The translations under genes were made by a program, and so were the position numbers. DNA of 64,000 bases from contig PCDI01000005.1 in NCBI GenBank assembly GCA_002778195.1, positions 2,408,287 to 2,472,286 on the forward strand, in the 5' to 3' direction. The notes below the pieces were generated by a model that was not told the DNA's origin, ran no database searches, and saw only the letters and a program-made list of their open reading frames with translations. Below are positions 20,056 to 32,000 of this stretch, piece after piece; the stretch's first letter is position 1, and each line of letters starts with the position of its first letter. This DNA is from Raffaelea ambrosiae (taxonomy: Eukaryota; Ascomycota; Sordariomycetes; Ophiostomatales; Ophiostomataceae).

Positions 20056-20670
20056 AGCGGGATTGCGGAGATGGGGGTGATGCATGTCTAGGGGGGGGGG
20101 GGAGGTTGAGGATGGAGAAGTCTATGCACGAAGGAAAGAGAGACTCTTTTGTGGTGGGGTGTCTTGAAGGCTCGGCCAGTGGTGGATTGTGTGTGTGTGT
20201 CCCTCTTTTCTTTTTTTTGTCTCTCGTGTTTCTGGTTACTTCTTTGCCCTGTATTATGATTTCCCGCCTCTGGTTTCTGTTGTTTTCTGTTGTCTTGCAT
20301 TGATACATATATGAAATGGTAATGTTTTTTTATGTTCATGGCTCGTATCCGTCTTCCAATGCATGTCTCGTCTTGGTCTGTCTTACGCGGCTGTTCTGTT
20401 ACTGTTGTGTGTCTCGGAGCTTACTGTGGCGTGGCCAGAGCTGACTACAAAATGTACTACTTGTTTTTGAGTAATCTCTTTTTTTTTCCCGTGTCAAAAT
20501 GCGAAACCAGCTATTGGTAATAGCAGTACGATGTGTGCACGCTCAAACAAAAATACAAGATCGTCTCAACAATCAATCAGCCCATAACCCCCCCCCCCCC
20601 TCCCAAGCATCTGTCTCTCCCACGATCTCCACGTTGTCTCCCAAGCAGACCCCACCACGCCCTGACCAAC
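20056..20670. other. Convergent intergenic region
   Basis: Between the 3' ends of Yvc1 and the TAP-like peptidase gene. It has a G run (about 20090-20101), T-rich stretches and a C run near 20587. No gene is supported. Confidence 0.5.
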
Positions 20671-22956
20671 TCACTGCCTCCCCCCGTGCCGTGCCAGCCG
20701 CGGGTTCCAGAGCGCCATCTCTTCCATATGGCTCCGCCACACGGCCAAGTGCTGCTCATGCGTTGTCGTCGTCGTCGCCGCCGACGCAGCGGCGGCGAGG
20801 TCGTCGTCTCCCTCCTTCACGCCGTACAGGTACGGCTTCTCGTTCGGCAGACAGTGCGTCTCCCACGCAAACGGCACCGTGCCGTTCATGATGTACGCCG
20901 CCACCGCCGCGTCCGTGCAGCTCGACGGGTCCCCCATCGACGCGTGCCCGTACCCGTGGTGCACCACCAGCCGCGCGTTCCCGTACCCCATCGCCCGCGC
21001 CAGCCGTCGCCCGTTGTGCAGCGGCGTCGCCGGGTCGTGCGTCTCCGCCACCAGCAGCACCGGGTGCGCCAGCGTGTGGTTCAGCGCGCCCCGGTACACG
21101 CCCGCCGGCGCCGCCGGCCAGAACCGCGTAAAGTGCCGGCACGGCAGCACATTGAAGAACCGCGCATTGCCCGAGATCCACGACTGCGCCGTCATGTTGG
21201 CCCACAGCGCGTCGTACCACGCCAAGCCGGGCGGCGGCGCGTCGTACGCGTCCGCACAGATCACCAGCGGCGTCAGCTCGTCCGTGCCGGGCGCCCGCGC
21301 CCACGGCCGGGCCGCCGGGTCCAACGAACAATCATCCTGTACGGACGACGCCCGGTCCGGGTCGTACTCCCACTGCCCGTCGAGCATGCGCGCCGCCAGC
21401 GTCGCGTTCCCCTGCTCCAGCTCGTACAGCATCGCCGCCAGGCCGGGCCACGTCTGCGGGCGGTACAGGGCCCCGTAGATCGCCTCGACCAGCGCCGCAT
21501 ACGTGACCATCGACGGGCCCGCGCCGGGCGTGTAGGCCACCACGGGCCGCTCGGCCACGCGGGCCACCAGAGCGGCGATCCTCGCCTCCAGCTCGAGGGC
21601 CGTCGGCAGCGTGCTGTTGGTGCCATCACCTGGGCCGTCATCTTCCACAGGAGCCGCCGCCAGAGCGCAGTGTTTCGGCCCGGCCTCGACGCAGGCGCCC
21701 AGAAACCCATCCCGGTAGGCATCTGTGACGTTGTCCAGGGACGTCCAGCCAAACCCGGCGAGGGCCCACTCGTCGGGGACGTACTCGGTGCCGTCCAGCA
21801 CGACGCGCCCGACGCGGTCCGGGAACAGCTGGGCATAGGTCTGTCCGATGCCCGTGCCGTAGCTCACCAGGTAGCCCGTCAGCAGGGGCTCGCCGAGCGC
21901 CTCGCGGATGGCGTCCAGGTCGCGGGCCACGAGGCCGGTGCCCAGAAAGCGCGGCAGATCGCCGAGCCGTTCCGCACAGGCGGCAAACACGGCCTCGTTC
22001 ATGGCGTCGGCGACCTGGAGCTGCGCCAGCGTGTTGCCGACGACACCAGACGAGTTGCGGTACTGGTTCGTGAGCTGCAGCCAGCGGTCGCGGTCGGCAT
22101 TGTGGGGGAAACAGGCGGCCCGCGGCAGACTCGTGTTGACGCCCCGGGGATCCCAGCCGAGGACATCCAGAGTGCCGTTGCTGAGGCGGGCCGTTGTGGC
22201 CTCGGCGGCGCGCCAGACATAGCTGGTGCCGCTGCCGCCGGGACCGCCTGGCTCGACGACAATGGTGCGGTTGCTCCTGGGGAGGGTAGGCGGAACAGCG
22301 GCCGAGGTGCCGTGGCGTCGGACGAGACCCCCCACCTGGTACTTGGTCACGGCCAGACGTGCAATGCGCGGGTCGGCCGTCCGGTTGGTCCAGTCAAGCG
22401 GCACGTCCAAGTAGCCGCAGAGATAGATGCCGCGGCCGGCGTAGGGATCGCTCGTGTTCGACGCAGAGCTCGACGAGCTGTTGCTGCGCGAGGAGACGTT
22501 GCCCCAGCTCCAGTGCGCCGGGTTGGGGTCGTACAGACGGCCCCAGGAGGCCGCCGGTTCTGGGTCGTCGAGAGCCGGCGGGAGCGTGGCGTCGGTGCAC
22601 GGAATGAACAAGAACGGGTCATCGGGCAGAGGAAGCACGCCGTACGGAGCAGAAGACGCGTGTGAGACGGCCGTCTTGCTGTCTTGCTTGGCGGTGCTCG
22701 CTGCAGGATAGTCGTAGTACTCATAATGACCATATTCAGCCTGTGTGAAAGAGTGATCACCCGCTGCCCGGATCGTCCATTTCAAGAGATGGTATGTCGG
22801 CAGCAGCAGAAGCAGTGCCCAGGTGATCGCTCTCAGCAAGCTGACAGGTCGTCTCTCTGCAGGGTAAGAGTGCCGAGACTGAGGAAGCTCAGATGGCTGG
22901 TCTGGCGAGCCATTGAGCTGCTTCTCATCCAGCCGCTCCATTCGGGATCGAGACAT
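20671..22956 (-). CDS. Membrane-anchored TAP-like serine peptidase (S33, alpha/beta hydrolase)
   Basis: Single exon, 761 residues from the ATG at 22956; longer readings of the frame lack an ATG-led protein-like start. A single hydrophobic helix near residues 42-60 (LLRAITWALLLLLPTYHLL) after a polar N-terminus suggests a type II membrane anchor, so the catalytic part would face the secretory lumen or outside. The oxyanion segment VVEPGGPGGSG and DPRG match tripeptidyl/prolyl aminopeptidases. Catalytic residues are Ser365 in LVSYGTG, Asp641 in THDPATP and His671 in GYGHAS, and the TAP-like C-terminal domain is present. Several N-x-S/T sites fit a glycoprotein. The nucleophile elbow is L-V-S-Y-G rather than the usual G-x-S-Y-G. 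Probable role: removal of short peptides from N-termini of oligopeptides. Tail-to-tail with Yvc1. Confidence 0.88.
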   Translation of the reverse strand: MSRSRMERLDEKQLNGSPDQPSELPQSRHSYPAERRPVSLLRAITWALLLLLPTYHLLKWTIRAAGDHSFTQAEYGHYEYYDYPAASTAKQDSKTAVSHASSAPYGVLPLPDDPFLFIPCTDATLPPALDDPEPAASWGRLYDPNPAHWSWGNVSSRSNSSSSSASNTSDPYAGRGIYLCGYLDVPLDWTNRTADPRIARLAVTKYQVGGLVRRHGTSAAVPPTLPRSNRTIVVEPGGPGGSGTSYVWRAAEATTARLSNGTLDVLGWDPRGVNTSLPRAACFPHNADRDRWLQLTNQYRNSSGVVGNTLAQLQVADAMNEAVFAACAERLGDLPRFLGTGLVARDLDAIREALGEPLLTGYLVSYGTGIGQTYAQLFPDRVGRVVLDGTEYVPDEWALAGFGWTSLDNVTDAYRDGFLGACVEAGPKHCALAAAPVEDDGPGDGTNSTLPTALELEARIAALVARVAERPVVAYTPGAGPSMVTYAALVEAIYGALYRPQTWPGLAAMLYELEQGNATLAARMLDGQWEYDPDRASSVQDDCSLDPAARPWARAPGTDELTPLVICADAYDAPPPGLAWYDALWANMTAQSWISGNARFFNVLPCRHFTRFWPAAPAGVYRGALNHTLAHPVLLVAETHDPATPLHNGRRLARAMGYGNARLVVHHGYGHASMGDPSSCTDAAVAAYIMNGTVPFAWETHCLPNEKPYLYGVKEGDDDLAAAASAATTTTTHEQHLAVWRSHMEEMALWNPRLARHGGRQ

Positions 22957-24667
22957 GGCGACTCTCAGAGACCTATGAGAAAGACCGCATCTACTTCCAC
23001 CAGGTTGGCAGAAGGAGAGAGAAGGATAAAAAGCGCAAACCGCGCACGGCAGGAGAGGTCCGAAGAAGAAATCAGGGACGGGGCCCTGAACAGAGTAGAG
23101 TAAGACGGCACAGCTGCCACCCCCCACATTTACGGGTACCTCACTGTCACATCGTCGCACGTGATGCCATTGCTATCTCGCCCGCAGATAACCAGTGTCG
23201 AAAAAGGAAGGAAGCTTGGGTAGTTTGTGCAGCTTGGCGTTTAGAAGGTGTTTCTGTGGGCGCCAGACGGGACCGCATCTGGTTAGGGGGCAAAAATTAA
23301 AGTAAAAACTTCGCACACCCCTGGAGAATTGGCAGCAAATATTCCCTCATTCCGATATTTGGGAATATTTCATGTTCATTGTCGTTCATCGCAAGTGTCA
23401 CATTCAAGCTCATGGGAACAGTTGTTCTGGCTGGCAGCCAAGAAAAAAGAAGCGTCTCTTTTTCTTTTCATTTGAACGCCGACAATGACTGCGAACAAAC
23501 CCAGAGAACACAAATGACAACACGAATAACAGAAAACAACAAGCCTTCCATCTTCAACCCCGGTGTCCTGCCATGGTTGTTGCTGGGAGACCGTGTATGC
23601 GTGTTGGGTGGGCCGGACGACCATAATAATACAGAAATAGAAATCGTACAATGATTAAGGTCTGGCATCAGAAGGAGAAAGCAGCCAGGCCATACAAACC
23701 GGACCGCGTGACACTAAAACTAAGAATGAAAGACCGCGATTCGCTGCGCCGTTGAAAAATAATAGGAAAGGGGAGAGTTGGACGACAACAGTCCCCCTAG
23801 TGATCGAGATGCTGTCGTTATTCCTGGACGAGATGTACGAACGGGACAAGCGGGTTGGGCCTGCAGCGGCACGGCTCGTGGGCCTCGTGGGCGCGTTGTC
23901 GATCGCTATTGTCGCAGGCAGGCAAAACACAGAATAAGTTACTGTGCACGGCAGGCAAAAAGACGAAAATGGAGAAGCAGATCAAAATCAAGACGGAGAA
24001 GGAAAGAGAAGATGAAGAGTAAAGCACAGATCGTACTCGGCCAACAATAAAATAGAAAACAGGATAAAAAAAAAAGGCAGGTCGGCCGTACTGTCATCCT
24101 CGAGAGATCAATGTCCTTCCCATAGCAAAAGCAAACAGCAGACATATCCATCCCCAAACGCCATTCTCCGTCGACAGATTCTTTTGCTCATGTCGGTAGG
24201 GCATGCACACCCTTCCCTTCGCCCATTTGTGTTTTTTTCTCGCTTTTCGTGCTTGGCCAGCAACCCCCACAACACTCACCATATCCTTACATGATTTACA
24301 CAAAACACAAACACAAAAAAAAAAAAGCTCTTCCTCATACATGCTGCAGACTGGGATAACTGGCAGTCGATCCGCTGGGCGCCCTCTCGGGAGAATGGCT
24401 GGGCAATAAGAAAGCAAGCGCAACAAACAAGGAAAAAACAGTTGAAAACGGGGCAGCATGCACAATATGCTGTACAACTGGGGCAGAACTCGCTGGGCTC
24501 ACGGCACTGTTAGCGCGGAGGAGAAAACAAACAGAAAATATCAGAAAGAACAGAAAAAGGGAGAGAAAAAAGATAACAAAAAGCGAAACAATAGAAGAAC
24601 AGAAGAAGGATGAGTGTCATTCGGGGAGGACGGTGAGACTCGTCAAACAAGTTGTGTCCTGCGCAAC
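22957..24667. other. Intergenic region between TAP peptidase and transcription factor
   Basis: Left part is the promoter of the peptidase gene; right part is the 3' flank of the Zn2Cys6 gene, purine-rich on the + strand from about 23950 to 24620. Short open frames have no domain. No gene is supported. Confidence 0.5.
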
Positions 24668-27573
24668 TTAAACTCCGCCTCCCATGAATGCAGCGAGATC
24701 GTCAAGCTCCAACAGCTGTCGCTCGAATGCGTTACACAGTTCCTTCGCGGTGATGTCAACACTAGGACCAGGCGGGTTGGAAGCATTCGAATGAGGCTCC
24801 GGAGACTCGATCTTGCTGACCGGGTGTGCCGGCGGACTGGCAGTGGCTGGAGTTGCGATACCAGCTGAGCCTCCGTTGATCGTAGCGATGCCAGTGCGGC
24901 GGACCGGTGGTGGCTCGCTGCTCCGGTCACCAGGCATGGGCGCCTCCTGTTGCTGAGCAGCAGCAGCCGCAGCCTGCTCAAAGTCCATAGCATCGGGGTT
25001 GGTGTCCGGCTGCGACGAGGCATCGTCTTTCAGGTATGGCGAATCCTGCTTCCGGCCATCGGGCGACTCAGCACGTTCCTCCTCTCGGGCGTTCATGTCA
25101 CGCAGGACCTTAGCCATGACAGTGAGATGGCGGTTCCAGGGCATCACGAGTGGCCAGGACTCGGCGCCGTCGTTCATCAGGCGCAGGCTGTCGCGCACAA
25201 TGTGCGAAGCCGTCTCGGTCACGTTCGGCGGAGCGAGACCCTTGAGGTATAAGTAGGCAACAGTGGACCCGGCGGTGAAAGCCGAGAACAGCATCACAAT
25301 GGGGAAGCAGAGGATGGAGTCCTTATCTGCGCCACCCTCGAGAGCGACCAACATAGCGATGATGCTGTGCGAGGCAGCAAAGATGCGGTCGACCAGGTGG
25401 CTGTCGGTGTTGCTGGCGCGCCACTCCTCCATACTAAAGCTGTCGGCCGTGACAAACTGCAGGATGCGACGGCGGTTGACGAAAATGGTGGCACAGTGTA
25501 GCAAGCAGTGGATCATGGCAAAGGTAAAGCCGCTACCCATAGTGATGTGCAAGTTGATCTGGCCCGGCTTGTCGGCAAAGTGGACGGGCAGCGACTGCCG
25601 GATGGCCTCGATGTCGGCCTCGAGCTCCAGGCACTGGGCCTCGGAGAAGGTGTCGATAGTGGTAGTGGTCATCATCTCGACGACGCTACGCCAGGCCTTG
25701 GTGGCAAGAACAATGTAGGCAAACTCGCCGACATCGGAGAGCTGGATATCCGGATCCGGGGCTACCCCGGGGGCAACCCCGCTAAGGGTGCGCACAAAGA
25801 CAGGGCTGCCAAAGTTGAAGTTCATGTCCTGGCAAGGCAGGGCGACGTCGGCAATGTCGAGGGACGAAAGGGCTGGATGCCGACCGGGGCTGCTGGTGAG
25901 GAAGCAGTCGAGGATGTAGATCAGCCACAAGGTGCGGCGGAAAGCCTCCTCCTTGAGGAAGTTGTCCGGGTCAGACGCCTGGTGCGTCTGGACGATGCGG
26001 AACATCTGCGCCATGCGCGCTGCCTGGCCAAGGTAGATGTAGGCCCGCACGGCATTTCGGCAACCCCACTCGTGGATCACCAGCAGGCACAGAGCCTGGA
26101 TGTCAGCCAGGCTGGGGTGGTCGAGCGATTGCATGATCAAATTAATGGTCTTCTGCGAGAAATGCTCGGCCGCAGCACTGCCGCCACCGTGGCCGCCATA
26201 GCGGCGGATGAGGTTCGGAGAGTGACTAAGCGCGCGTGTTAGTGGGAAGGGCCGATGAAGAGACAAAAGGTGCCGAAGAGCCGGCCATTACGTGGCAAAT
26301 AATGCGACGCGAAAAGGAAAAGAACGGGATAACTCACCGAGCAGCTGTGGTCAGCAGTGCGTGGATCATCGACGGGTCAATAGCGGCGTTCTTAAGCTGC
26401 TGCAGGAAAGACGGCTTGTGGAAGGCAACACAAGCGGGCAGAGTCTTGGAAATGACGCGCTCGCACTCGGCCATGAGTTCGGGTGTGAGCCTGCAGGGAT
26501 CGGCGATACAACGGTCAGCAATGGATCAAGAAAACGAACGGAACACGAGAGGAAGCCATCGCTGTAGGGCAATGCAGGGGGGTGTAGAATAATGGGGGGG
26601 GGATCCTGTCGGATGGTCGGAAGGGCCGGTGGCAGATGCGTGTTGGAGGACGTGGACGGCCCAGATTGGAGGTGTGGTGGGACGGAAGCATCAAAGTGGA
26701 CAAGGACGAGAGCAAACAGGGCAGCAGACCAGACATAGCAAGAAGAGACGAGTGGAGTGACAATGCTGAGGGGAAAAAGAGGGCCACCGGACGACAGGCA
26801 AGAGAGGGCTTGCAGGTGGGATAACAGGCGGAAACGGGGACGGAAAGGCTAGGACAGGAATGAAAGAACGAGGGGGTTCATGGCCCAGCCCGAGGCAGCG
26901 TCGGGAAGTGGGAGGAGGATCGGTGAGGAGGCAATGTCCGGCTGGTGCTTAGTTGTGGCACCATGGCGGGAGAGAATAAGAGAGGCAAAAGGGCCAGGAG
27001 GCAGAGGGAAAGCGAAAGAAGAGCAGAGATCATGGTCTGAGAAGATGGTGATTTGGAACGGAAAGGATGCAGAGCGACGGCAGCGCTGACAGATGCCAAG
27101 CTGGGCACATCTGGCAGGCATGTACCGGAGTCAAATGGGGAGATGGAGATGGAGAGAAGAATAGACGGGGAGTAGGCGAGAGGAGATGGAAGCTCACGAT
27201 GGATGCCACGCGAGACACTTTTGGAGACACTTCACGATGCCTCTCAAATAATGGACACTTACTTTTCGCCGCTGGTGACAGCATGGCGCGACGCTGCCGA
27301 GGCGTTCTGGACGGCGCGGTCATTAGCAACGCCGGCACTGCCCCGGGAATCGTTAGGCAGCGACTCGCGGTTGCGCTGCGGGATGCGGGCAGGCGACACG
27401 CCGTGGCCGCCATGGCTCATGGACTCGGACGGCAAATAGCACTCGTGCATGCCCTTGGCGCAGTTCTTGCAGGGCGCCCGGCCGTTCTCGTAGACGCATT
27501 TGGTCTTTCCTTTGCGGCAGCGCACGCAGGCGCCGCCGGCGCGCAGGGCGGTCGCGCGGACGACGGAAGTCAT
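24668..27573 (-). CDS. Zn(II)2Cys6 fungal transcription factor
   Basis: Three exons: 27573-27263, 26490-26338 and 26225-24668, giving 673 residues with phases matching at both joins. Exon 1 encodes the DNA-binding binuclear cluster with canonical spacing C16-x2-C19-x6-C26-x8-C35-x2-C38-x6-C45. Exons 2-3 encode the fungal-specific middle homology region: LTPELMAECERVI and FHKPSFLQQL, then a long helical region reading GCRNAVRAYIYLGQAARMAQ and RRTLWLIYILDCFL. The C-terminal ~150 residues are Pro/Ser/Gln-rich and probably activating. Intron 1 is about 772 nt, far longer than every other intron in the window; intron 2 is 112 nt. Target genes cannot be told from sequence. The 5' flank is pyrimidine-rich on the sense strand for more than 1 kb. 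An extra small exon inside intron 1 is possible but not needed for phase. Confidence 0.87.
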
Positions 27574-29000
27574 CGTAGAAGAGGATCAGCGACGGCTTTT
27601 TGGGGGAGGGCGTTGGGGTGGTGACGAGAATCGGGATGGAGTTGGTGATGCTGGTCGCGAAAAAAAAAAATTTGAAAACAGTCCGGGCAGAATGGAGCCG
27701 GGAAGAGAGCTCCGGGAGGGAAGGAGCGAAGGAGGACAGCAGAAATAAAAGGAGGAAAGAAGTGGGGAGAGCGCGCGAGCAAGGTGGAAGCGGCCGGAAG
27801 GTAAAAGTAGTGGAAGAAGAAGTGGCAAAAGGAAAAGGGCACAAGAGAAAAAGAAGGCGAAGAAGGGAAAGAACCCCGGAGGAGCGCAGGCCAGCCGGAG
27901 TGGACGGAGTGGCTGCGGCGGAAGAGGCACGCGCGTTGCGCGTGGGCGACAGTTGAGTGTGAGCGAAGAAAGGGCAGGGGCGGGCTTTAGCTCGCTACGT
28001 CTTTAGGTAAGCCTGGGGAATGGCGATTTTTTATGGGCTCACAGAGGAGCCACTCTTTTTGGATGGATGTCGCCGTTATGCGCCTCGTGTCTTGTAAGAG
28101 ATGCTGGAATGCGCCAGTGGAGGTGCGGTTTCGGGGTCAGAGGAGAGCGACGAAAATGAGGAGGAAGAGAATCGGAGAGAGAGAGAGAGAGGGACGAGAA
28201 AAAGACGATGCACACAGAAATGCAAAAATGGGTGAGAGGATAAAGAACAAAAAAAAGCAAGAGAATTAAAAAATAAAAAAGTGTGCGCTTGGGGTTTTGC
28301 ACGCCTGGACGCGGTTGGGGAAAGTCGGTGGGAGGAAAAGAGAAACAAGGAAAGAGCGAGTATGTGCTGCTTGCGTCGGGGCAGAGGGAAAGGAAAAGGG
28401 AAGTCGTGCAAAGGGGGAAGGGGCGTCCCAGCTGTCTCGAGGAAAGCGGACGGCAGGGGCGGTGGGAGGCTTTGCGGTGGAAGGCACGGTGGTGAGCGGT
28501 AGGCGGTTGACGGGAGCGCAAGAGAAAAAAATGGAGCGCAGAGAGTGGGAGCCAGAGCGAGCGAGCAGGGCGGACGGACGGGGGCGGCGGCTGCGACAGA
28601 GAGCTATTCCAGAGGGCGGCAGGATAGGGCCAGCAAGCCAAAAGGAGGGGAGGGAAAGAGAAGGGGAAGGGGGAAATGACGGGGGGTGTACGAACGGAGG
28701 GCCAGGGGGGTGTGCGTCTAGGTCGGTCTGGAAGGCGCGCGAGAGGGAAAAAAATAATAATAAAATAAAACATGAGGAGTGGAATAGGCCAGGGAAACGA
28801 GCGGACGAGGTGGGCAGCAGCAACCAAGGCAGGAGCGGTTGCGGACGGATCGGGTGATGATGCCGGGGGTCAAAGGGGGTACGGACGGACGCCAGCAAGG
28901 CCAGAGAGGCGCCAGAGGTCCAGTATGGCCCAGCGCAAAAAAAGCCGACCCAGCAGGCAAGCCATGCTACAATTTAAGCGGGGCAGTTATTAGGCCGCTG
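27574..29000. other. Strongly purine-biased promoter region of the transcription factor
   Basis: The + strand is dominated by G and A (GGAGG, GAGAGA, GAAAAA) through most of this stretch, so the sense strand of the adjacent regulator gene is polypyrimidine. The long minus-strand open frames here (Pro/Ser/Phe-rich) and plus-strand ones (Arg/Glu/Gly-rich) are products of this bias. I see no gene. Confidence 0.6.
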
Positions 29001-32000
29001 CGCTTCTGTAAAGGGCAGAGAGCCCGGCAGCGCAGTGCGGCCAGGCGGTCTTCCCGTTGAAGGCCAGCAGGCGGTTGGCCAGGCTGGATGAGAGGCAGGC
29101 GCGACCGGCGCTGGACTTGAAAGACGGAGGAAAAGGAAGGAGCGGTGGGACGACAGAGCCATACACCATCCGACACAGCTTTCAATCATTTACGGAAGGA
29201 GCTCTCGCAGTACACCGTCAACAAACGCGACAAGAGCAAGATTCACACACAACAATATGATGCACAAACGTGTTGTGGTGTATCTCGCCGCGTCTGCGAC
29301 CCGCTGGGCTCACTGTAGCGTGTCTCTTGCCCGTGTGTGTGTGTCGCCCATCTTCGTCGGCCTTGCTTTCACCCCGTCCAACCCGTCCAACGGCCCTCAG
29401 CACAGCCAACAGCCACCCCCTAGACACGCAAATACATGTAAGCTAGATACGTCCCAGCCGCACCGGACGCTGACACGCAGACCGCACCATGAGGGCACGA
29501 CGACGACCATGACGAGGCACGGAGGTTCCGTGTCAGAGTGTTTGTGTTCCTGTATCAGGAGGACAGATCGCTGCATCGGCTACGGGTTCGTTCTTGGTTG
29601 GGTTTTCCTCGGCTCGTTTTCCTCGGCAGTGTCTGCCCTCTTGTTTTCTCTTACGAGTTCTCATTTCATTTCACTCGTTCCGTGATTTATCTCCTCGGCG
29701 TCCCGTGGGCAGGTCGGTCGCTCTTTCCCTGGTCTAGCGCCGAAAGCATGCAAGGGAAAAACAGAGGTAAGATGCTCACAGAACAGGCCTGCCAGTCCAG
29801 AACGCCGCCGTTTAGTCTGATAAGGTGGGGAGGGTTACTTTAGGTCTTCTCCTCCTCCCAAGCGGCAGGTACCCCAGATAAATGGCAGGCACATATTGCT
29901 GCCGTCGACCCATTTATCCACATGCTTCTCTGCGTCAGAATAATGAGACCTGGTAGTGCCGTTTTTTATGTCGCTTCTCTCGCCGTGCTGGTTTTTTTTT
30001 TTTTTTTTTTTGTATTCTGTTGTGTTTTCTTCTTCCGGAATTCTTTCCTGCCACTCCGCTCGGGGCGATCTCAAAAGAAGGCCCGAACGTACACGCACAC
30101 GGAAGATGCGAGAAATAAAAATAAAATCTGAACAGGCAAATAAAAGTCTAGACGCAAGTACATATGCAAGCAACAACGGAACAGCTGCACTAGAAAACCA
30201 GGGAAATCCGCGGCACAACCACACCGTGGCGCCGTCCAGTCCTCGCCGGTGGCGCGCCCAGGTTGTAGCTTTGCAGCTTTGGTCGCTCGACCGGCCGCTT
30301 CGTCTCGGGGTGACTGGGCTGCTTTTTTGGGTCACGTATCTCAACTGGGCGCGTGTGTTGGGCATGGGGGCGGTTGGTCGACCGATGGGATATTGGGATA
30401 TGACCTACAGTACGATGCGCGCAGGAGATGAACGCTTGGGTTGGTGGTCTTCCGCGCCTGATTTTCGGCCACTCTGGTTCGTTTCCAAGTCGGCAAGGGG
30501 GTGGTAGGAGCGTCGTGGTCTTTTTTTTTTAAACGAAAGAAAATTCGGCTGTGTTTTGGTGCCTTTTGTGTGTCCTGTTCTCTGACTCTTTGGCTTGCTG
30601 ATCGGGGGGCGTGCTCCGCGCCGTAACGGAGTACCTCGGGGTCTGGCTGGGCGCCAGTCCAGGAAGGCACACCACATGCGCACCTTCCTTCCTGCCGGGC
30701 TTTTTCCTTTGAGAATCTCAATTTTGGCCAGAAGAGGGAATGACCGAATATGTCGGGGACAAACAAAAAAAGGCCCTTTAAAAACGAGGAAAGAACGATT
30801 GAACGGCTGCAAAAACAGCCTGGCACAGAGACGGAAGACTGACGCAAATTGCGCTCGGCGTAACAAGACAGGCTGGCCTCCAAACCCCCGGCCACACACA
30901 CCACTCTGGGGCCCTCCCCCACGCACCTCCCGGTGTGTGTCCTTCCTTGGCTCCCATGCCCTCCTTGCCCTCCTGCGTCTGGCAGCTCGCCCCATCCTCT
31001 CGCCCTCCTCTTCTCGCGCAGCCAGCCCGACCGGAAGCCCATTTGGCTCCCTTTGCCAAGATACGAAGGCCCCACTTTTAGTTCCGTGCCCAGATGGCCA
31101 TTTCCCAGAATGGCGCTGCGCCAAAATTTCTGCCGTGTGCTTTTGGGGGGTCTTTGGGATAGGGGCTTTTCTCTCTGCGCAGGCCTCTGTTCTGTTCTCT
31201 GTCCTCGGCTTTCTCATTTTTTCCCTGCGCCATTTCCCCTCTAACGCGGTGCCGGCCGCTTGTTGGTGCGCAAATGCACCGTCATACCTACACGGAGGGG
31301 CCATGTTGGTCCTGGGTATTACACCGGAACTTGTCCGTTTGCTTGCCTTAAGACATCCTTTGAGATCATTCTTTGTCTTGCAAGCCGATTCTGTCTGTCC
31401 TAAACCTTCTGGTCAAATGGTACGCTGGTCAAACCGACCGACCGTTGGTCAAACCGTCCACCATCGGAACTGCACACTGTCAAACCACTCGGTGCCGGCG
31501 AGCGGAACACAGAAAAGGAGCAAGGGGATTGTGACCAGGCCAGGCCAGGCTCGATAAAATGCGGTAAAAGGCAAAGAATAAAAAGGCAGACCTGAGAAGC
31601 GCCTGGACCTGGCCAGTTGGCAGAGGCCACACACCCCGTCGCGCCGTGTCTCACGTTTCAGACCGCTCCGACGGCTCGGCCATGGGGCCAGTTGTCGCAT
31701 GAGACAGGCCAGCCGCAGAGCAGACAGAAATGAAGAAACAAGGCATAGCAGGAACAGGTCACGTCCAGAACCACTCATAACCACTCAGGCCAGACAGATA
31801 CATAGGATTCTATGCGGTGTACGTGGGATCGGTCGGAGACCCGTCTGGCCGTGAGCAGCCGTGAAGGGATGGGCAAACAGACAGACAGTGCGTGTTTCTG
31901 GGCTTGCCCGTACGTGCCATCGCCAATCCAACAGCAGCCGTGTCTGGGCAGGTCGCGCTGGCGTCTCGTCCACCGGGTCTTCCCCCTCCATCTGTGACTT

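Noticed and set aside
18838..20085. 415-codon frame opposite Yvc1
   Set aside because: Gln/His/Arg-rich antisense reading of the channel gene.
20533..22665. 710-codon plus-strand frame opposite the TAP-like peptidase
   Set aside because: Arg-rich antisense frame; the minus-strand reading has the full catalytic triad.
28039..28827. 262-codon minus-strand frame
   Set aside because: Pro/Ser/Leu/Phe-rich product of the polypyrimidine strand; no conserved features and an equally open frame on the other strand.
30405..31557. Overlapping frames of about 300 codons on both strands
   Set aside because: Both are open at once, neither has a domain, and composition is that of random GC-rich DNA.
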